This document shows, piece after piece, positions 62,250-64,000 of a DNA stretch of 64,000 nucleotides. This DNA comes from Flavobacteriales bacterium UBA5081 (GTDB lineage Bacteria > Bacteroidota > Bacteroidia > Flavobacteriales_E > Vicingaceae). A model generated the notes under the pieces. That model did not search any database. It was given only the letters and a program-made list of their open reading frames with translations, and was not told where the DNA came from. Location: positions 17,261 through 81,260 of the forward strand of contig DIAJ01000045.1 of assembly GCA_002415785.1 (NCBI GenBank), written 5' to 3'. Numbering within the stretch: the first letter of the stretch is position 1; each line of letters begins with the position of its first letter. Position numbers and translations under genes: made by a program.

Positions 62250-62421
62250 AACATTAATGACGAAAATTTTAGGAATGAGTTGCTTGGCCTTCATTCGGAT
62301 CACATTTTTATAGCAAGTGAATGGACTTTTTTAACTTATACTCATAGAGATGCCGGTGGCGATAAAACGATATTGACCACACATAGGATGCTGAGCAAGT
62401 TATTTTTGCATTGAATGATAT

Positions 62422-62439
62422 GTGAAGTAAACTTCACAC
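62422..62439. repeat. Perfect 8-bp inverted repeat TGTGAAGT-AA-ACTTCACA
   Basis: The arms 62422-62429 and 62432-62439 are exact complements, and a TGAT...ATCA extension pairs with a bulge. It lies about 175 bp before the CHU_C start at the edge of the cassette region. It could be an operator or the end of a recombination element. Confidence 0.45.
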
Positions 62440-62444
62440 ATCAG

Positions 62445-62554
62445 TTCAACGCTCTATAAATTAATACGTAAATGAAATAATATTTAAAGAAAATATAATA
62501 AATTTGAACTGAAATTAGGACGATTGCTTTTCATAGGATACGTTGTTAGCTGTA
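62445..62554 (-). repeat. attC-like palindromic element behind the 62560-63186 cassette
   Basis: Arms with CAACG (62448-62452) plus CTCTATAAA and the opposite TTTTCATAGGATACGTTG (62528-62545) pair imperfectly with bulges. The gene-proximal end is the core GTTAGCTGTA (62545-62554), the exact reverse complement of TACAGCTAAC at 63202-63211 on the other side of the gene. The arms are weaker than in the other two elements. Confidence 0.45.
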
Positions 62555-62559
62555 GTTTT

Positions 62560-63186
62560 TTAATTTATTTCTTTACTTTCAAAATGTTCAAGTTTCCAAT
62601 TTTTAATCCTTAATAAAGTTTCATACTTAAGTGATGGACAGCAATGGCCATCATCAGGTGCGTAACAATAAGATATTCCAGTTAATTTATCATTTTCTAT
62701 ATTTCTTAATGAAAAATGACCAAATTTACAGTCTGTTAATGTTCTTGAATTATTGGCACTTTTGAGTATAAAATTATTTTTTTCGTTTTTAAAAATAAAT
62801 ATTTCATTATCAAATACATTACCGCCTCCCCAGCCACCTTCTCTGTGAACATTAATAATAATATCTTGTAATTCATCATTATTAATATCGGTGAATAGAA
62901 TCTGTTTTTTTGAATTTGAGGTATTTTTTTTAGGAATTTTAATTAACATCAATGGCAAATTCTCATTGTCCTTAAATATTAATTCATTAATAGAATCAGA
63001 CTTATTAATTTCTAATTTCAGATTAGAGCCTTCTCCATTCGAATAATATTTCTGGATTTTCTCAGCAAAACGATTTTCAATTATTAACTTATTTCTTTCG
63101 CTTTTTAATTTATCAACCGAAGTAGATTTTTTATTATCACATTGTATAAATAAAATACAAATTAAAATTAAGGTGTATATTTTCAT
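62560..63186 (-). CDS. Cassette-borne lipoprotein with VCBS/FG-GAP-like motif
   Basis: This 208-residue protein has a lipoprotein signal ('YTLILICILFIQCDNKKS', Cys16). The central 'QILFTDINNDELQDIIINVH' resembles a calcium-binding FG-GAP/VCBS-type repeat, followed by 'REGGWGGGNVFDNEIFIFKN'. The C-terminal part has several Cys residues ('DCKFGHFSL', 'SYCYAPDDGHCCPSLKYE'). The function is unknown. The ATG lies 15 bp from the core TACAGCTAAC (63202-63211). After the stop, a second core copy is reached within 6 bp. It is a single-gene cassette with strongly AT-rich codon use. Confidence 0.72.
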   Translation of the reverse strand: MKIYTLILICILFIQCDNKKSTSVDKLKSERNKLIIENRFAEKIQKYYSNGEGSNLKLEINKSDSINELIFKDNENLPLMLIKIPKKNTSNSKKQILFTDINNDELQDIIINVHREGGWGGGNVFDNEIFIFKNEKNNFILKSANNSRTLTDCKFGHFSLRNIENDKLTGISYCYAPDDGHCCPSLKYETLLRIKNWKLEHFESKEIN

Positions 63187-63201
63187 TTTGTTTGTCGAAA
63201 T

Positions 63202-63343
63202 TACAGCTAACGTTTCGGGCTATGACTAGTGCGGGCTTTCCACCCACAAACTTCTCCATCTGCTCCGAACAATTATTTTTTTTGCAATATCTTAAATTTT
63301 ACTGACATACCCCCGCATTAGTTATAGCCGCGTGTTGGCAACA
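63202..63343 (-). repeat. attC-like palindromic element between two cassettes
   Basis: An 18-bp arm GGCTATGACTAGTGCGGG (63218-63235) pairs with CCCGCATTAGTTATAGCC (63312-63329) at 16 of 18 positions around a 76-nt loop. The two ends are different cores: TACAGCTAAC (63202-63211), the start core of the cassette at 62560-63186, and GTTGGCAACA (63334-63343), the end core of the next cassette. This is the arrangement of an attC site between two integron cassettes. Confidence 0.6.
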
Positions 63344-63351
63344 GTTGGTTT

Positions 63352-63930
63352 TTAAAACCCTAGTCCATAAAGATAATCTTTAGGCCATTCTATTGGATTT
63401 ACTTTTAAACCTGGTTTTGTGTATTTGTCGAATAATACTTTATCATTTTCAATTTCAATTCCTTTATACATTAATTCTCCTGTCTTATAGTACATGTTTA
63501 CAGGTAATGAAACCGAATCAGAGGTGAAATTTATTTCAAGTCTTTTGTTTCCATTTTCATAATACGAAGTCCAATAACCTTCTTTTTCACTAGCTATGTA
63601 TTTTCCATAAAAAATTTCTTTTACTCTGATACTAATTTCATCAGGTTGTTCTTTAGGTTCGCAATGGATAATATCAGAGCCTTCTCTTTTCCTCATAACA
63701 AAAGAAGCAATACCTTTTCTTATAGTTGAATCGGCAGTAAACCAAATGCCTTCTCCATTAATTAAGTTATTATCGTCTTTCAAATTAAATGTATCACCTT
63801 TATAAACAGTATAATTCTCATAAACCTCTAATGAGTCTAATTGATATTCCACTATTGGATCAGGCTTTTGACAGAATCCAACTTTGGAAATGAATGTAAC
63901 TAGTCCTAAGATTATAAAATTTAATTTCAA
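63352..63930 (-). CDS. Cassette-borne exported protein with MORN/YwqK-like repeats
   Basis: This 192-residue protein has a signal peptide ('LNFIILGLVTFISKVGFCQK'). Strand repeats follow, of the type 'GYWTSYYENGNKRLEINF' and 'VNMYYKTGELMYKGIEIEND', which resemble MORN_2/YwqK-like repeats. The start codon is TTG at 63930. The stop lies 8 bp from the end core GTTGGCAACA (63334-63343), and the start lies 43 bp from the matching core TGTTGCCAAC (63974-63983). Function unknown. In other bacteria YwqK-like proteins are annotated as antitoxins; no toxin is visible here. Confidence 0.68.
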   Translation of the reverse strand: MKLNFIILGLVTFISKVGFCQKPDPIVEYQLDSLEVYENYTVYKGDTFNLKDDNNLINGEGIWFTADSTIRKGIASFVMRKREGSDIIHCEPKEQPDEISIRVKEIFYGKYIASEKEGYWTSYYENGNKRLEINFTSDSVSLPVNMYYKTGELMYKGIEIENDKVLFDKYTKPGLKVNPIEWPKDYLYGLGF

Positions 63931-63973
63931 ACTAAAAATTATTAGTATTAACTTTTTCTATGTGTATTTTAAT

Positions 63974-63983
63974 TGTTGCCAAC
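63974..63983 (-). repeat. Cassette-boundary core at window edge
   Basis: TGTTGCCAAC is the exact reverse complement of GTTGGCAACA at 63334-63343; with flanks, 12 of 13 bases match. It closes the cassette at 63352-63930. The following GAATAGTGTAG probably starts the arm of a further palindrome outside the window. Confidence 0.55.
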
Positions 63984-64000
63984 GAATAGTGTAGAGTAAG

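Noticed and set aside
63352..63930. YwqK-type antitoxin with a toxin partner
   Set aside because: The protein has MORN-like repeats and a signal peptide, but no toxin gene is adjacent within the window, so a toxin-antitoxin call is not supported.
44109..64000. Calling the palindromes canonical integron attC sites
   Set aside because: The cores do not fit GTTRRRY/RYYYAAC, and no integrase gene or attI is in the window. Only an attC-like organisation can be claimed.
1..64000. Insertion sequences, prophage or plasmid genes
   Set aside because: No transposase, integrase, phage structural or replication gene was found in any frame; the mobile-looking parts are only the core-flanked cassettes.

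Overview
The window reads as a low-GC chromosomal segment of a Bacteroidota bacterium, most likely a Flavobacteriia-type and probably marine organism. Pointers are a type IX secretion (T9SS) plug lipoprotein, two cargo proteins with T9SS sorting domains (type A and CHU_C/type B), a complete Na+-translocating NADH:quinone reductase operon, TAnnTTTG-type -7 promoter boxes, weak or absent Shine-Dalgarno sequences, and several uncharacterised families (DUF6122, DUF6653, DUF7935-like) that I associate with this phylum.

Layout. Positions 1-14,650: end of a dihydroorotase gene, nitroreductase, VIT1-type transporter, a plus-strand run (aspartate aminotransferase, heptose-7-P kinase, WbqC, acyl-CoA carboxylase, TauE), two SRPBCC/START-like proteins around a tRNA-Met, then an envelope/lysine operon (LptF/G permease, glycosyltransferase, DapD, GT9) converging on an alpha/beta hydrolase. 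14,750-20,740: nqrABCDEF on the minus strand. 20,940-27,460: T9SS plug, ApaG, Lgt, inositol-monophosphatase-like enzyme, RidA and the 5-oxoprolinase genes pxpABC. 27,500-36,610: MBL-rhodanese protein, a zinc-protease-like protein, and a histidine-degradation block (hutI, hutG, AraC regulator, later ftcD) with small enzymes in between. 36,610-43,160: TPR-HTH regulator, T9SS cargo protein, membrane patatin, small lipoprotein. 46,470-49,820: divergent katG/oxyR. 50,290-59,900: a BtuFCD/FecCD-type ABC importer coupled to a 1962-residue repeat protein and a DUF71 (Dph6-like) enzyme, suggesting corrinoid uptake or salvage. 60,200-62,250: CHU_C protein.

The most unusual content is a set of three accessory cassettes. 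A two-gene nuclease pair (Mrr-like PD-(D/E)XK protein plus Shedu/DUF4263-like protein, 44,299-45,950) and two small exported proteins (62,560-63,186 and 63,352-63,930) are each bracketed by an exact 10-bp inverted core. The core differs between cassettes (GTTACCTGCA, GTTAGCTGTA, GTTGGCAACA) but matches within each one. Next to the cassettes lie 110-200-bp imperfect palindromes with bulges. This is the logic of integron cassettes with attC sites, but the cores do not fit the canonical GTTRRRY and no integrase is in view. The last cassettes sit at the right edge, so the array probably continues beyond the window.
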